A DNA stretch of 64,000 nucleotides, taken from positions 20,145,840 through 20,209,839 of the forward strand of contig CM035233.1 of NCBI GenBank assembly GCA_020226215.1, given 5' to 3'. Both the position numbers and the translations under genes were made by a program. Positions 37,262 through 48,799 of the stretch are shown one piece after another. Source of the stretch: Sindora glabra (taxonomy: Eukaryota > Streptophyta > Magnoliopsida > Fabales > Fabaceae). The notes below the pieces were generated by a model. The model was not told where the DNA came from. It did no database searches and saw only the letters and a list, made by a program, of their open reading frames with translations. Every line of letters starts with the position of its first letter. The first letter of the stretch is position 1.

Positions 37262-37730
37262 CTATACATTTACTAAGCCCAGTAAGGTTGGCTCGAAAAA
37301 ATATGAGATTTGGACTCTTTTTTTTAGCTCAATAGGCCTATTTGGCTTTTTTTAAATGGCTCAAGTATTAATTAGGTCGGGCTCAAGTTGGGATAAAAAG
37401 AAATAAGTTGACTTAGCCTGATCCGATTATATTAATTTATTTTTAATAATATAATTATATATTAAAAAATTATATTTAATTATTTTTAATATAAAAAATT
37501 AACAATTAAATATTTTACATATTTAAATATTATCTTATCTTTTTAAATATATATTTTTTATTTTTAAAAATTTATTTTCACTAAAAAAATTAATTTTCTT
37601 GGATTATCGAGCTAAGCTTTCAAGCCATATATTTAAAAAATCAGGTCGGGTTCAAACCTTAAATTTTATATACTTTGGCCCACCCAGTCTAGCTCGAAAC
37701 CTATTCAACCCAACCCATATACACTTTTAC
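37262..37730 (-). mobile_element. Small non-autonomous repeat nested in the gypsy leader
   Basis: Its reverse complement matches 57342-57787: AAAAGTGT(A/G)TATGGGT at one end, TATATTTAAAAAG, TAAAATATTTAATT, ATATATAATTATATTATTAA, AAATAAATTAATT, then CATATTTTTTCGAG against TATATTTTTTCAAG at the other. The ends are relatively GC-rich (TCGGGTT, CCCACCC) and the centre AT-rich, the build of a MITE. It sits just inside the 5' LTR of the gypsy element, so it inserted later. Superfamily unknown; no clear terminal inverted repeats. Confidence 0.6.
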
Positions 37731-37832
37731 GCATGACAATGAATAGAAGCAAGTTAGCTATCTAAGCAAGCTGAAGTAAAACATGTGTGATGAGATTGAG
37801 GCATAGTGGAACAAATAACAAATGATGCCTAA

Positions 37833-38373
37833 TGATAACTCCTCTACTACTCTAGTCTATTTCTAGTGGTCAATGAATTTGAATAGGGAATACACATGAA
37901 AAATATATGGTGGAAGGCAATCTATTAAGTACACTTTTATTACCTAAAGTCAATAGGTATTTTAGCAAAGTAATAATAGAAGTTAGAGTATGAAGAAGAT
38001 GAAGCCATATCCTTATATAGACATCATGGGATTTGAGGGTGGTAAAAGGCGTGATCTGGAGAGTCAATTAGAAGTGTACACCTAACTAAGTTAGTTATAA
38101 GATAAATCTTGAGGTTGAGTTAATAAAAGGCATGGTTTTTCTGTTGTGAAGTTATGTGCTTTAAAGAGTATTTAATTCATTCAATTGTTCTATAGTGGCT
38201 AGTCTTACCAAGTTAAGATTAGCCTGTTTAGGCCGTTTGGTTAGATTTAGGCCATTGGCTTTGTATTATTTGCATATCTTATTTAAGCCTCATTAGGCCA
38301 CTTGCTACTTGGTGGTTTATGGGTTGAGCTGGTTATACTAGGTTGAGCCATTTAGCCAAAAATGATATTATCA
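37833..38373 (-). repeat. Ty3/gypsy 5' LTR (element on minus strand)
   Basis: Starts TGATAACTCCTCTACTACTC and ends GATATTATCA. It is the partner of 29297-29842. No standard tRNA primer-binding site could be recognised beside it on the internal side. Confidence 0.8.
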
Positions 38374-39107
38374 CTTAGCATAAAAAATTTCTCAATTTAT
38401 GCACACTTCTATCAATAATTAGCATTAATTAGAAAATCTAGATTCATAAAAACTACAAAAGATATTTCATCAAAAAAATACAAATAATTACTGTTATTAG
38501 CATGCACTTTAAATTAGCAAGAAATTAAATATTATAAAATTATTATATCCAATTCAAATGTACTTGACAAAATTTTAAAACATTATAAGAAATCCTTAAA
38601 CAGTATAAGGATTTGGAAAGAGAAAACATTGTAAGAGTTTGAAAAGTAGGTTAAAATTGTGAGGCTTTGAGGACTTTGTTGCAAAATCAGTTATAAGTTA
38701 GAAAGTTGCTGCTTCAGATTGGACAAATGTTGGGAATTCAACTATAAAGAAAACTAAGGGTGAGTTGTCTTTACGAAAGTATTAGGGCATCATGGTTTTA
38801 ACCTTATTTAGGGGGGAAACTACATATTCTGACATTATTTATAAGGCAACTCACCTTGTATATATGGTTGCTTGTCAACCATGAGACGGGAACCAAAACG
38901 TGACAGAGAAAAATTAAAGGTTAGGATCTGATTACTTGTGACTCTTTTCGTAGGTATTATAGAGAGCCATCTGATAATTTGCAACTTGACACATAAAAAA
39001 TACATAATTGCAATGGTGGCCCATTTCATGTGTACCGCCTTAGCCATCAAATACAATGAAATTTGATGGCCCATATTCATATTTGGTCAATAACAAAGAG
39101 ATTAAAG
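38374..39107. other. Intergenic DNA, no gene seen
   Basis: Moderately AT-rich. The minus-strand frame at 38835-39080 is open for about 80 codons but has no domain or gene-like context. Confidence 0.4.
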
Positions 39108-40300
39108 TGTAATTTGGTTTGAAGTAATTAAGAAAGAGAAAAAGAATCGAGTATTTTCATTCTTTTTATATGTATTTGATTCAAAAATATCTTGTTTCAT
39201 TTCTTAATTTTCTCTTAATATGATTACTCAAAATAGGGTAATAATGATTCCCTTAATCTCTCAGAATATCAAATTCTGTTATTTTAAGTTCTGCATTTCA
39301 TATCTTCAAATGATGATGATGATAGCATTTATAATAAAAATAATAATATTAAAAATATTAATAATAGTGATAGTAATATTAATAGAAACAATAAATAAAA
39401 TAATAATAATAAAGATAATAAAATAATTAATGATATTAATAAAAAATAATGTTAAATAATATTAGAACAATAAAATAATAATAATTAAAAAATGACAAAT
39501 AAATATTTAAAGTAAAATTAATGGTGATGATAATATTAGTAAGAAAATAATAATATTATAATTATAATTATAATTATAACAATGAAGATAATAAAAGAAT
39601 TAATTATAAAATGGTTAATAATATTAATAAAATAAAATACCAAATATTAAAAATGATATAATAATAAAATAAAAGTAATTTCAAAATAAAAATAAATAAA
39701 TAATGAAGGCAAAAATACATTAATAATAACAAAATATTAAAATTTATCAATACTAATATAATAAATAATTATAAAAATAATAATATTAGTTAAATGGGGA
39801 TAAAAAGATAGCATAATAATAAATAATATCAATAAAATAGGAGTACTAAGTAATAGTAATGATATAATAATAAAAATAATAATAAGTTAATAATGAAAGT
39901 AAAAAATAAAATTCTAATAATAATAAAATATTAATAATGAACAATGCTAAAATAATAAATAATTATAAAAATGATAACATTAGTTAATAATAAACTTGAC
40001 AATAATGGTAAACGAAAAATAGATATAATTATAAATAATAAAAATAAATCTTAATAATAATTTTAACATAATTTTAGTAAAATCATAAATTAATAGGATA
40101 ATAATTATAATAATTGTTATAATAATAGCAGATAAATTAATTTCTCTTCGTACTAATCGTTAACAAAGTGAATTAAGAAAATTTGATCCATTTCTTTATT
40201 TAAACCAAATAAGGTAGATAATTATGAGATATTCATTCCCATTTTCTTATTTTTTTGTTGTTTTCTTTTCCCTTTCCTAATTGAACCAAATGTCCCTAAA
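39108..40300. mobile_element. AAT-rich element with imperfect terminal inverted repeats
   Basis: The left end (about 39108-39160: ATTTGGTTTGAAGTAATTAA, then GAAAGAGAAAAAGAA) pairs with the reverse complement of the right end (about 40250-40300: ATTTGGTTCAATTAGGAAAG, then GGAAAAGAAAA). The interior (39310-40130) is almost entirely A and T with AATAAT-type wording, probably a decayed trinucleotide array. This suggests a MITE expanded by an internal microsatellite. No target-site duplication is obvious. Confidence 0.45.
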
Positions 40301-40487
40301 TATTTAATTAGAAAATAAGAACCAATTAGATATAATAATATTAAAATTTGTGAAAAATGAATTTTTAAAAAAAAGTTCTACAAATCACATTTGATTATTA
40401 TATGTATTGATTTTTATATTAATAAATTAATTAAATTAAAATTATATAGAATTGCTATGTATATATAGATACATCTATACTGACACA

Positions 40488-40499
40488 TGTGTATATGTG

Positions 40500-40558
<59 letters not shown>

Positions 40559-40581
40559 AGAGAGAGAGAGAGAGGGGGGGA
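40488..40581. repeat. Compound microsatellite (TG)n-(AT)n-(AG)n-Gn
   Basis: A GTGTATATGTGTGTGTGC stretch, then about 24 AT dinucleotides (40507-40555), then (AG)n (40557-40573), then a G run. The four sequence types are directly adjacent. Confidence 0.9.
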
Positions 40582-42021
40582 AGGACTAAATACCATAACA
40601 ATAAGCAACCGTAAAATCTTGTTTGGTATCTTTATTGCATGAAATATATTTCTTATTTCAAAATAGAAAGTTGAAAGATTTAAGTTTGATTAATTGTCAA
40701 TATAAATTAATTTGATTATCATTCACACATGTACTATCACATTTATAAAATTTGTTAAAATATTCTTACTATTAATAAAAAATTATTAATTTTTTAATGA
40801 TATTTGATATTCTTATTCACTAATAGTAGCATAAAAATATTGATATTGGAATAGTAATTTTAACAAGTTAAAATTAATATTTTTAAATTTTAATTTAAAA
40901 TTAATTTTGAATCTAAAAATAATTTTACAAGTCCATTTTTTTGCTAGTACACTAATAAAAGTAATATGAATAATGTTAGTACTTTAATAATATAGTGGCA
41001 CCTAATACTACCTAAAGAGTTTTACTTTCCACCATGTCTGCAGTTCAAATCTTAGACCTTATTTGTGCACATTAAGTGAATTACTACACCTATCATTAAA
41101 AAAATAATATAAATAATATGGATAAAAATTATGAATAATTATTTCAAAAATGATTAGAATAAAGATGAGTAATTTTCATAATTTTTATATGGTTAAAATA
41201 ATCAAATATAACTTATTAAGCTAAAGTATTCATAATTTTTAAGAAAAATTACACTTTACTACCTACTTATGGCTTTATATTTTTTTACTTTACTCATTTG
41301 TGATTTTAAGTATTGCAATTTATTTATATGTATTTTCAATTAATACTTTGACCACATAAATTATTTTTCATCCAAAATTTAACATAAAATTTTTATGTTT
41401 ACATGTGATCTTTACTTTTTCAAAATTTCACTCAATGTGATGTGCATTTAAAATTAATTTAATCAAAAAATTATATTTAACACTTTTTATTTAACAATTA
41501 TGAATTAAATTGTAGAAAATAAATCCTTAATAGACTTAAAAAAATTTTGAGGTAATTTGGTCTTGAATAATTGTCAAATTAAGTTAAAATCTAAGGAAGT
41601 AAAGATGATATACAATATATGTAATTTTTTTTGTTAAATAGTTTAAATTAGCAAATTATTAATGATTAAAAGCATACATGAGTGAATTATAAAACTTAAA
41701 ACTATAGGTGAATTAAGTGAAAAAAGATGAAACTAGGAGTGGATAAAATGTAATTTTTTTCTAATTTTTATTAATAACGGTAAAATATAAGGTTAAAATT
41801 ATAACTAATTAATTTGAAAATTTTAATTATAAATTAATATTTTAGATTCGGTAGTATTTAATATTAATTTTGAAAGCCAAAATTAATAATATTTTAATTT
41901 TAATTTAAATTTTATTTTTAATATAAAATTGAATTTGAAAACTCAATTTTTGTATAATCAAGCACAATAAAAAAAATTAGAAAGGCCTCTATCATTTCAG
42001 ATTTGAAAGAGAGATAATAAA
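40582..42021. other. AT-rich intergenic DNA with a possible SINE relic
   Basis: 40680-40840 is one unit of the dispersed 170-bp family. Near 40985-41085, AATATAGTGGCACC and, about 45 bp on, CAGTTCAAATCTTAGA resemble degenerate polymerase III A and B boxes of a tRNA-derived SINE. The rest shows nothing. Confidence 0.3.
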
Positions 42022-43027
42022 GGTGTTTGGCAAATAACTTTTTGACTAACTTTTAATTTATTTGCTATTTGACCAAATCAATCAATTATTTGATTTAAAT
42101 ATTGTCAAATAATTGTTGTAATTAGTTTATTGCATTTTAAAAAAGTTAAGAATAATAATTTTTTAAAACAACTGGTTTATATTTAGTATAAGAATATTTT
42201 TACCCATAATTTTAAATTTTTTTATATTTTCATACTTAATAAATAAGAAAATACTAAATTATATTTATTTCTAAGAGAAAAATCTAATACATATAATAAA
42301 TCATAATTTTAATTTTTCAAATAAAAACTAAATAAGCATAATAAATTATATTAAAATAATTATGTAATAAAAAATTACATGAATATAATAATATTTTTCT
42401 ATCAAATTGTATAAAAAATAATATATATTTCATTTAATAGTAAATAACAAAAAATGTGTAGAGAAAATTATTAATCTTTTGTTAAATGATATCTTATAAA
42501 TTAAATAACAATACATATTAAGACAAAAAAAATAACTAAATGATATTATTTGTGAACGATGTATTTTGTATTTAAAATATATAATTAATTAATATTTTTA
42601 ATGATAAAGATATAAATTTTAAATTTAATATTAAAAATAGTTACAAAATAAAGTTTAATAGTTACAAGATCTACCAAAATATTATAAGTATTTTTAACTT
42701 GAAAATTGCAATTGTTTATTTTTAAAATAAAATATAATAAATTATAATGATATAATTTTTTTTAAATTTAATATAATAATTAATATATTATAATCTAAAA
42801 TATTATTAGAATAAAAGAATACTTAAATAAATAATAAAATATACATATATTCTTATATATTATTTTATATACAAATAATTACTTATAAATAACTAATTTT
42901 TCTTAACATCTTTATATAAATAATTATTGTTATTAATTGATTAAATTAGTTAATACAGTCAACTATCAACTAATAGTGAATTCAATCAAGTAATTACTAA
43001 TATAATTAATTAATTGTCAAATAAAGC
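42022..43027. mobile_element. MITE-like repeat, copy 1
   Basis: Opens GGCAAATAACTTTTTGACTA and closes AATTAATTGTCAAATAAAGC, roughly inverted ends. The interior is rich in AATCAATTAATT/AATTAATTGATT strings. The same wording recurs at 43227-43890 and 56395-57070. No coding content. Confidence 0.4.
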
Positions 43028-43226
43028 TAATAGAAATGAATGTTTTATGGAACATATATAGTTTAAATGCATATTTAAATATTTTAAAATATTAGAATTC
43101 CTTTGCTCGTAAGTTATAAAGTATAGGAGGTTATGTTTATTTTGACTTAATAAATACTTGTTTTATTCCTTTAATGGTAATTTAGTTTTATTTTGTCAGG
43201 TGGTAGTTATTATTTCATTAGATAGA

Positions 43227-43890
43227 ATTTATTTGATAATTAACTAATTACATTAATAATTAATTAATTTAATTAACTGTTAACTAATAATTGATTATAT
43301 AAGTTGATTGAACCAGTTGATTATATTAGATATTTGACTAAAAATATTTAATAAAATTAATTATTTATGATTAGCTATTTGTATATAAAAATATTAATAT
43401 ATTTATAATTTACTTGAATATTCTTTTATTTTAATAATATTTTAATATCTTAAATTCCATATATTATTTAAAAAATTATTTTTTTAAAAAATATATCATT
43501 ACAATTTATTATATATTAAATATTCATTATAATTCATTATCATTATATTTTTCGTTTGGTAATAATAATAATGAAATTATTATTGTTAGAAGAGATCGAA
43601 ACTGAGTTTTCACGGCAAACAAATCCTCTGAGGACTGCCAAACTTGAAATTAGCCGTGAGTTGCTTTGAAGGATAAAATTGAAAAATATTAAAATTAATT
43701 AGAAATAATTAGTCTTTTTATAAGTTATTTATGAATTTACTAATTTAAAATGTTGGTACTCCTAACATTTTGGAAATGGTGGATTAAAAGACAATCAATT
43801 ATTCAAATCAATTGATTTTTAAACACAAAAAAATGGCTAATTTAATAAATTAATCAATTAATTTTGATTAAATCAATTAAAAGCTACTTA
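43227..43890. mobile_element. MITE-like repeat, copy 2
   Basis: Shares with the copies at 42.0 and 56.4 kb an end of the TTTGATAATTAACTAATTA kind, TTAACTAATAATTGATTATA, and a far end reading AATTTTGATTAAATCAATTA. Its right part resembles the 56.4-kb copy in inverted orientation. Confidence 0.35.
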
Positions 43891-44767
43891 AAACCTCGTC
43901 TGCCAATCATGTCTATAATCAATTCCATTTTAATGTATAAAAACATATAAGAATTGGAAAAAATTAAAAAAAAAAGATCTTATTTTGTGTATTAATCATT
44001 TTGTTAGAATTATCATTATTCCTTGATTTTTATTTTATTTTTTAATGTTATCACAAAAAGCAAAAGACAAAAATTGGAACTATTATTTAATTATTTATAT
44101 TTGTGGCCCTTTTGTTCCAAAATCCTTTACTTATTTCCTTCAATTTGGCTATAATTATCTTGACATGTTATTGATGGTGGCGGAGGGGAGTATGCTGATG
44201 GCAAATTATGATGACAGAGAGAAAGCAGTAAGAGTAAGCAGGCAGTGTGGAGAGGGGATGATCCTATATAACATTCATGGTGATAGTTATGCTTTGTTCG
44301 GTTCTCGGAGAAAATGTGAGAAAAAAATAGGAAAGAAAAAAATGCGGAAAAAAAGAAAAGATGAGAGGATATATTTTATTTAGGTATGTTTGGTTGTAGG
44401 AGAAAATGACACAAAAAGAAGATGAGGGAGAAGATATTTTTATTTTTATTATGTTTGATTAAAAAAAATGAGAAAGAAAGAAAATAAAAGAGAAGTTGTT
44501 TAATTATGTTTGAATGAAGATAAAATTAGGAAAAAAAATTTATTAGAATAAAATTACTACAATGCTTTCATTGTATAAAATAAAATTTTAATTATGTTAT
44601 CAATTCATCAAATTTATTAAATAATTTATTATATTATAGAAATTATTATAACAAATGTACTCTAATGCACAAAAAATCCATCAAACAAGAATTCAATTTA
44701 TCATCTAGGGTAAAAATTAATATAAGGCATATCAACAAAATAGGACATATTCCAAGATGAAAAAGAC
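43891..44767. other. Intergenic DNA with a doubtful open frame
   Basis: 44045-44383 is an ATG-initiated 112-codon plus-strand frame. Its middle is less AT-rich (MLLMVAEGSMLMANYDDREK) and its end is a run of Lys/Arg (KKKMRKKRKDERI). It has no recognised domain and I give it little weight as a gene. 44390-44530 repeats GGAGAAAATGA-type wording, as in small transposon ends. Confidence 0.25.
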
Positions 44768-44907
44768 CTGTCTTTGATGCTGGAGGTGGGTTGCATCATA
44801 TCCCCCTTTTTTTTTGGTCAGTTGCATCATCTTGTGCTTGACAGCAATATAAGCTCCACATCCTTCTATAACTTTCTTCAGATACACAAGTGGAGTTCTT
44901 TGACCAG
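44768..44907 (-). pseudogene. Relic exon of a beta-cyanoalanine/cysteine synthase
   Basis: A minus-strand exon between a TTTTTTAG acceptor (44908-44909) and a GT donor (44767-44766) encodes AGQRTPLVYLKKVIEGCGAY, IAVKHKMMQ and, after an interruption, MMQPTSSIKDR. This is the N-terminal core of PLP-dependent cysteine-synthase-family enzymes, including the Lys that binds PLP (SIKDR). EGCGAY and MMQPTSSIKDR are wording I associate with the mitochondrial beta-cyanoalanine synthase (CYSC1) branch. The exon is broken by a 31-bp insertion: GTTGCATCAT occurs at 44790-44799 and 44821-44830, flanking a C5-T9 tract, so the frame shifts. No other exon is visible nearby, so this is a fragment. Confidence 0.7.
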
Positions 44908-44930
44908 CTAAAAAGTGAATTATTGCAGTT

Positions 44931-45402
44931 CAAAAGCATTATAATTGACATAAATCCCGTAATAAACGCAAAAATAAAAGGAAAAAAATTCCATTAATAT
45001 AATTTTATCTTTTTTTATAACAAAGCTAGCTATTTTCATTTAAGAAATTAAGTGAAAATTCAACTTCAATAGCTTATAACATTTTTTCCAACAGTGCTTC
45101 TATCTAATATTATTTGATATTATGGAATAATAAAAATATTTACAAGAAATATTCAATTTTTTATTAAAAAATTCATCTGCAGCATGAGAAACCCAGATTT
45201 TTTTTAAGATAGCCTCTCTCTATTTTCTTTCTAATTCAAACCATCATCATACAAATTCTTAGAAAAAAAAAAGGAAAAGATTGAGAGAGAAATTTTTTGA
45301 CAACTAAATATTACTATTTTGATATAAAATGGAATAATCATTTTCTTTTTTAAAATCCAAGAATCTATTATAACTTTTCAGACAACATTTCTGTCTGATG
45401 AA
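44931..45402. other. AT-rich DNA left of the copia element
   Basis: No gene. CTCTCTCTATTTTC-type tracts occur near 45215 but nothing definable. The bases directly before the LTR read ATGAA and are not repeated after the 3' LTR. Confidence 0.4.
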
Positions 45403-45773
45403 TGTGGGGACACCTAGACCCACATCATCATTATTTAAAATTTAAATTTTAATTTAAATAATAATGATAAATAAGAAACACATCAATTTTTAAATAATTA
45501 ATAACAAAATGGGTAAAAGATAACTATTTACAAATAAAAAGGAGATAACTACCCCCAAGCAAAAAAGAGGGAACATAGTAAGAAACTTTCCCTCTTGAAG
45601 TATAATTTTGATAGAGGGTAAACCTTCCTTCTTGAAGTGTAGTTTTTTGTAAAAATTGTCATGGACAAAAAGTAAGAATTCTTGGTGATTCTTGACTACT
45701 GCATGGAATCCAAAGACAAAAATAAGTATGTATATTTTTTACAATTAATTTAATTCATAAATTTTTTCCTTCA
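45403..45773 (+). repeat. Copia 5' LTR
   Basis: 371 bp, TG...CA ends. Shared blocks with the 3' LTR include AATAATGATAAATAAGAAAC, CCTTCTTGAAGTATAATTTT-like, GTATATTTTT and AATTAATTTAATTC. Confidence 0.85.
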
Positions 45774-45774
45774 T

Positions 45775-45787
45775 TGGTATTAGAGCC
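45775..45787 (+). promoter_or_regulatory. Copia primer-binding site
   Basis: TGGTATTAGAGCC, one base after the LTR end. It differs by a single C-to-T change from the usual plant initiator Met-tRNA site TGGTATCAGAGCC. Confidence 0.8.
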
Positions 45788-47883
45788 TAGTTAATTTGAT
45801 ATTTGTGATTCCCTATATGTATTAAATGTAATTGAATGCAAAGCATATATTATATGAGATCTACTGTACGGATTTGTTGTTCACTATATATAACTGCTAA
45901 TTTTGTCAAAAGCATACTTTCTATTTTTTTACTTATATGGTATGGAATACAACCATTGGATGTAAATTTTTTTTTATTCTACTATTCTGCTATTCCTGAT
46001 AAAACAATGTTAGAGATAAATTCTATGGTGATGAAAGCACATAAAACATCCATAAAAAACTCCTAAAATAGCAAAAAATAGCATGGACATCAAAATACTC
46101 CATAATGCCCATAACCATAAAATAATGGGTCCTTTGGATAATAAATTTTAGGCTATAAAGTTAGTTTAAAATTGTAGAGCATAAAATTTTGAGAAAATTA
46201 GCTTTTGAATAATCGAAAACAGAGCTTTGGATTAAAAGTTATGACCAAAAAATCATTTCAAACTATACAGATCCAATTGGATCTATGAATTGGTCGGGTC
46301 GACCCGGTTGATCATGTCTGGAGGTCAGAGATGACCTAAACAATAGGTCATTTTCGCCCTTGGTAAATAACATATCATTTTGATGTCAAGGCCATTTGAG
46401 ACATAACCAAAACGACATGTCATTTTACAAATTTGTAAAAATGACATGTCATTTCACCTAAACTAAAAAAAAAAATTCTCTCTTCTCATTCTCAAGAAAG
46501 GCACGTGTAGGCCACCCCTTACCCTAAATGCCATGTGTCATATACTAATGGAAAGAGGAGAAAAAGTTCTCCCTGAATAGTTGGCTCTAGTGACCAGAAA
46601 ATCCCCACATAGTGGTGCGTGGATGTCACACACTGGCGGTGAGAGTGGGAAAATTCCTATTTTTTATTTTTTTCTAGATTTTTTTCACCAAACCACTAAA
46701 GTGGTGCATGTGGGCATATGTTGTGTCCTTTTGAGGCATGATTTGATCAAAAAAATTCCTAAATTTAAGATCTATATATTGGTATATAATTTATATATTT
46801 TTGAAATTTTTGTGACACTATTTTTATTTAAAAAGTGGCATTAATGATGCATTTTGACTATACTTTATGTTTATTTTTTGTAGACAAACATAGACAATGG
46901 TTTATGGAGGAATATGATCCATATAGTTTTGTGGAAAGTTAGGAGAAGACCCTAAAGAGTCAAATTAGGTAGATACTCCTAAAGACCTTAAAGAAATGAT
47001 GTATTTATTATATCAAAGAAACGTATGCACACTATATCCCCCATGGAAGCCTTCTTACATGAAATCAAGGCCCTAAAAGCGAACCTTAGCCATAGAGGGA
47101 AACTATTTCCCAATCATTTTTAGGTTCGTACCTTGCTGAAAGAAATTATAGATGATAATTTCTGGACACCAATTAAAAAGATAATATGGCAATACAAAGA
47201 TTATAAGTTAGGAATCATCAAATATATTGACCATGAAAAATGTATGAAAGAACTGAGGCTACAGGAAGTCGGCTATGTTAAAGCGAATTAGAGTAAAACA
47301 ATCTTATTGTCATAATTCTCAAACATAAAGAGTGCAAGACATTTTGGGCATAATACTATAGAGAAGAGGATACACTTAAAGGGTTTAATTAAAACCATGA
47401 ATGTGCACAAATTTGCACCAGTTCACTTCACAAAAGATTCACCAAAATTATTCAATACTTTTAAAAAGATAAAAGCTTTGAATTCAGATTAGGAAGTTAG
47501 GATAGAAATATTAACTATTAAATTTATATTTTTTATTTATTAAGATTGCTTTCTAAACTTGATATGATTTGTTGAACTTATTTATTACTTATTAAATGTT
47601 TAATATCTTTATTTCATATATATTTATCTTGTGGAATCCTATATTTGAGTAAGAGCTCTTAGACTGTGATTTTTTTCTAATAGTGATATAACATATGATA
47701 TTTGCATGAGAATGATCTCGATAGGAAATAATGATAGTACTTAGGAAAACATGCGATAGGAGTATGACAAACGTAAACTCCTAACCATGACCTAAGCAGT
47801 CTCATTATTGTTCTATGTGAAACTATGTAAATAAATGATATTGTATACTTATAAGAAATGTTCGTATATTATGATTTAGCAAA
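45788..47883 (+). other. Long copia leader with palindromes and an unassigned open stretch
   Basis: 46255-46320 has two perfect palindromes, GATCCAATTGGATC and CGGGTCGACCCG. 46365-46460 carries three copies of a near-palindrome of the type AAAACGACATGTCATTTT. About 47138-47520 is a fairly open plus-strand stretch (DNFWTPIKKIIWQYKDYKLG, IKYIDHEKCMKELRLQE) that I cannot assign. It may be a captured fragment or a separate insertion. Confidence 0.4.
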
Positions 47884-48733
47884 ATGGCTACCAAGAATAT
47901 AATTACCAAACTAAACAAAGGTGACAAATTGTATAGGGATAACTAGGATATATGGCATCAAAGAATATCTTATATCTTAGAAAAGCAAGAGGCTCTTAAA
48001 GCCTTGAACCATGTTATGATAGAACCTGAACATGGGAACGTAACCCAGCATAGAAAGGATGCTAAGGCATATACTGTTTGAAAGAAAAAGAATAGTATCA
48101 CTTGCATTACACTTTTAAATGCAATAGTGGATAACCTTATGTGTGAGTATGAGGATCACCCAATTGCCCAAGGTATATGGATTGCCCTAAAAGAGAAATT
48201 TAGTGGTATTTCTGCTACTAAACTGAGGAGATTCATAATCAAATTTGACACTTATAAACTTTGGCCTAATATGCCAATGAAATAACATTTACGTGAAATG
48301 CAAAATATGATTTGTAGGCTAAAAGCTATAGGACATGCACTTTTTGATGAGCAATAAGTGTAAGCTGTAATTAAGTCACTTCCTGCTAGTTGAGAACACA
48401 TGAAGGTCAACTTAACTCACAATGAAAGTATTGTTTCTTTTGATAATGTGGCAAGACATCTGAAACTTGAGGATGGATGTTTAGGAGCTTATAGGTCCTT
48501 TGGACAATCATATATAGTAGAGGGAGCAGAACCCTCCAATTCCAAGCCTAAGTTCAAGAAAGGCAAGAAGTTCTAGAAGAGAAAACTAGGGCCTAATTTC
48601 AAGGGTAAGAAAACTTTTAAAAGAAGAAATGGAAAGTATGGCGCAAAGAACTTTGATCTCAAGAAGATCAAATGTTATGCCTACCAGAAAATGGGTCATT
48701 TTGCTTAAAATTATGCTCAGCAAAATGAATAGA
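47884..48733 (+). pseudogene. Copia gag, broken by in-frame stops
   Basis: One frame runs from the ATG at 47884 to about 48733 with several stops but apparently no net frameshift. It starts MATKNIITKLNKGDKLYRDN and contains the copia capsid-type stretch NLMCEYEDHPIAQGIWIALK and EKFSGISATKLRRF, then a Lys-rich region. The terminal zinc knuckle (about 48673-48714, CYAY....H) has lost its second and last Cys to Tyr and gained a stop. Several stops stand where a Trp is expected, for example YRDN-stop-DIWH and SLPAS-stop-EHM. Confidence 0.8.
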
Positions 48734-48799
48734 ACAAAATATTACTGGATATTGAACTTAAACATTTTTATATGTTTCCAGTACTATTTTTCTAATAGA

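Larger units (their letters stand above)
29297..38373 (-). mobile_element. Old Ty3/gypsy LTR retrotransposon (Tat/Retand-like), minus strand
   Basis: Two direct repeats of about 545 bp (29297-29842 and 37833-38373) start TGATAACTCC and end TTATCA, giving TG...CA ends. They are flanked by ATTAG (29292-29296) and CTTAG (38374-38378), a plausible 5-bp target-site duplication with one change. On the minus strand a purine-rich polypurine tract (reverse complement of 29843-29866, GAGGAAAAATAGGGG) abuts the LTR at 29842, fixing the orientation. Minus-strand gag, protease, reverse transcriptase and integrase remnants lie in that order between 36640 and about 32480. The LTRs look only about three-quarters identical by eye, so the insertion is old. 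Confidence 0.85.
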
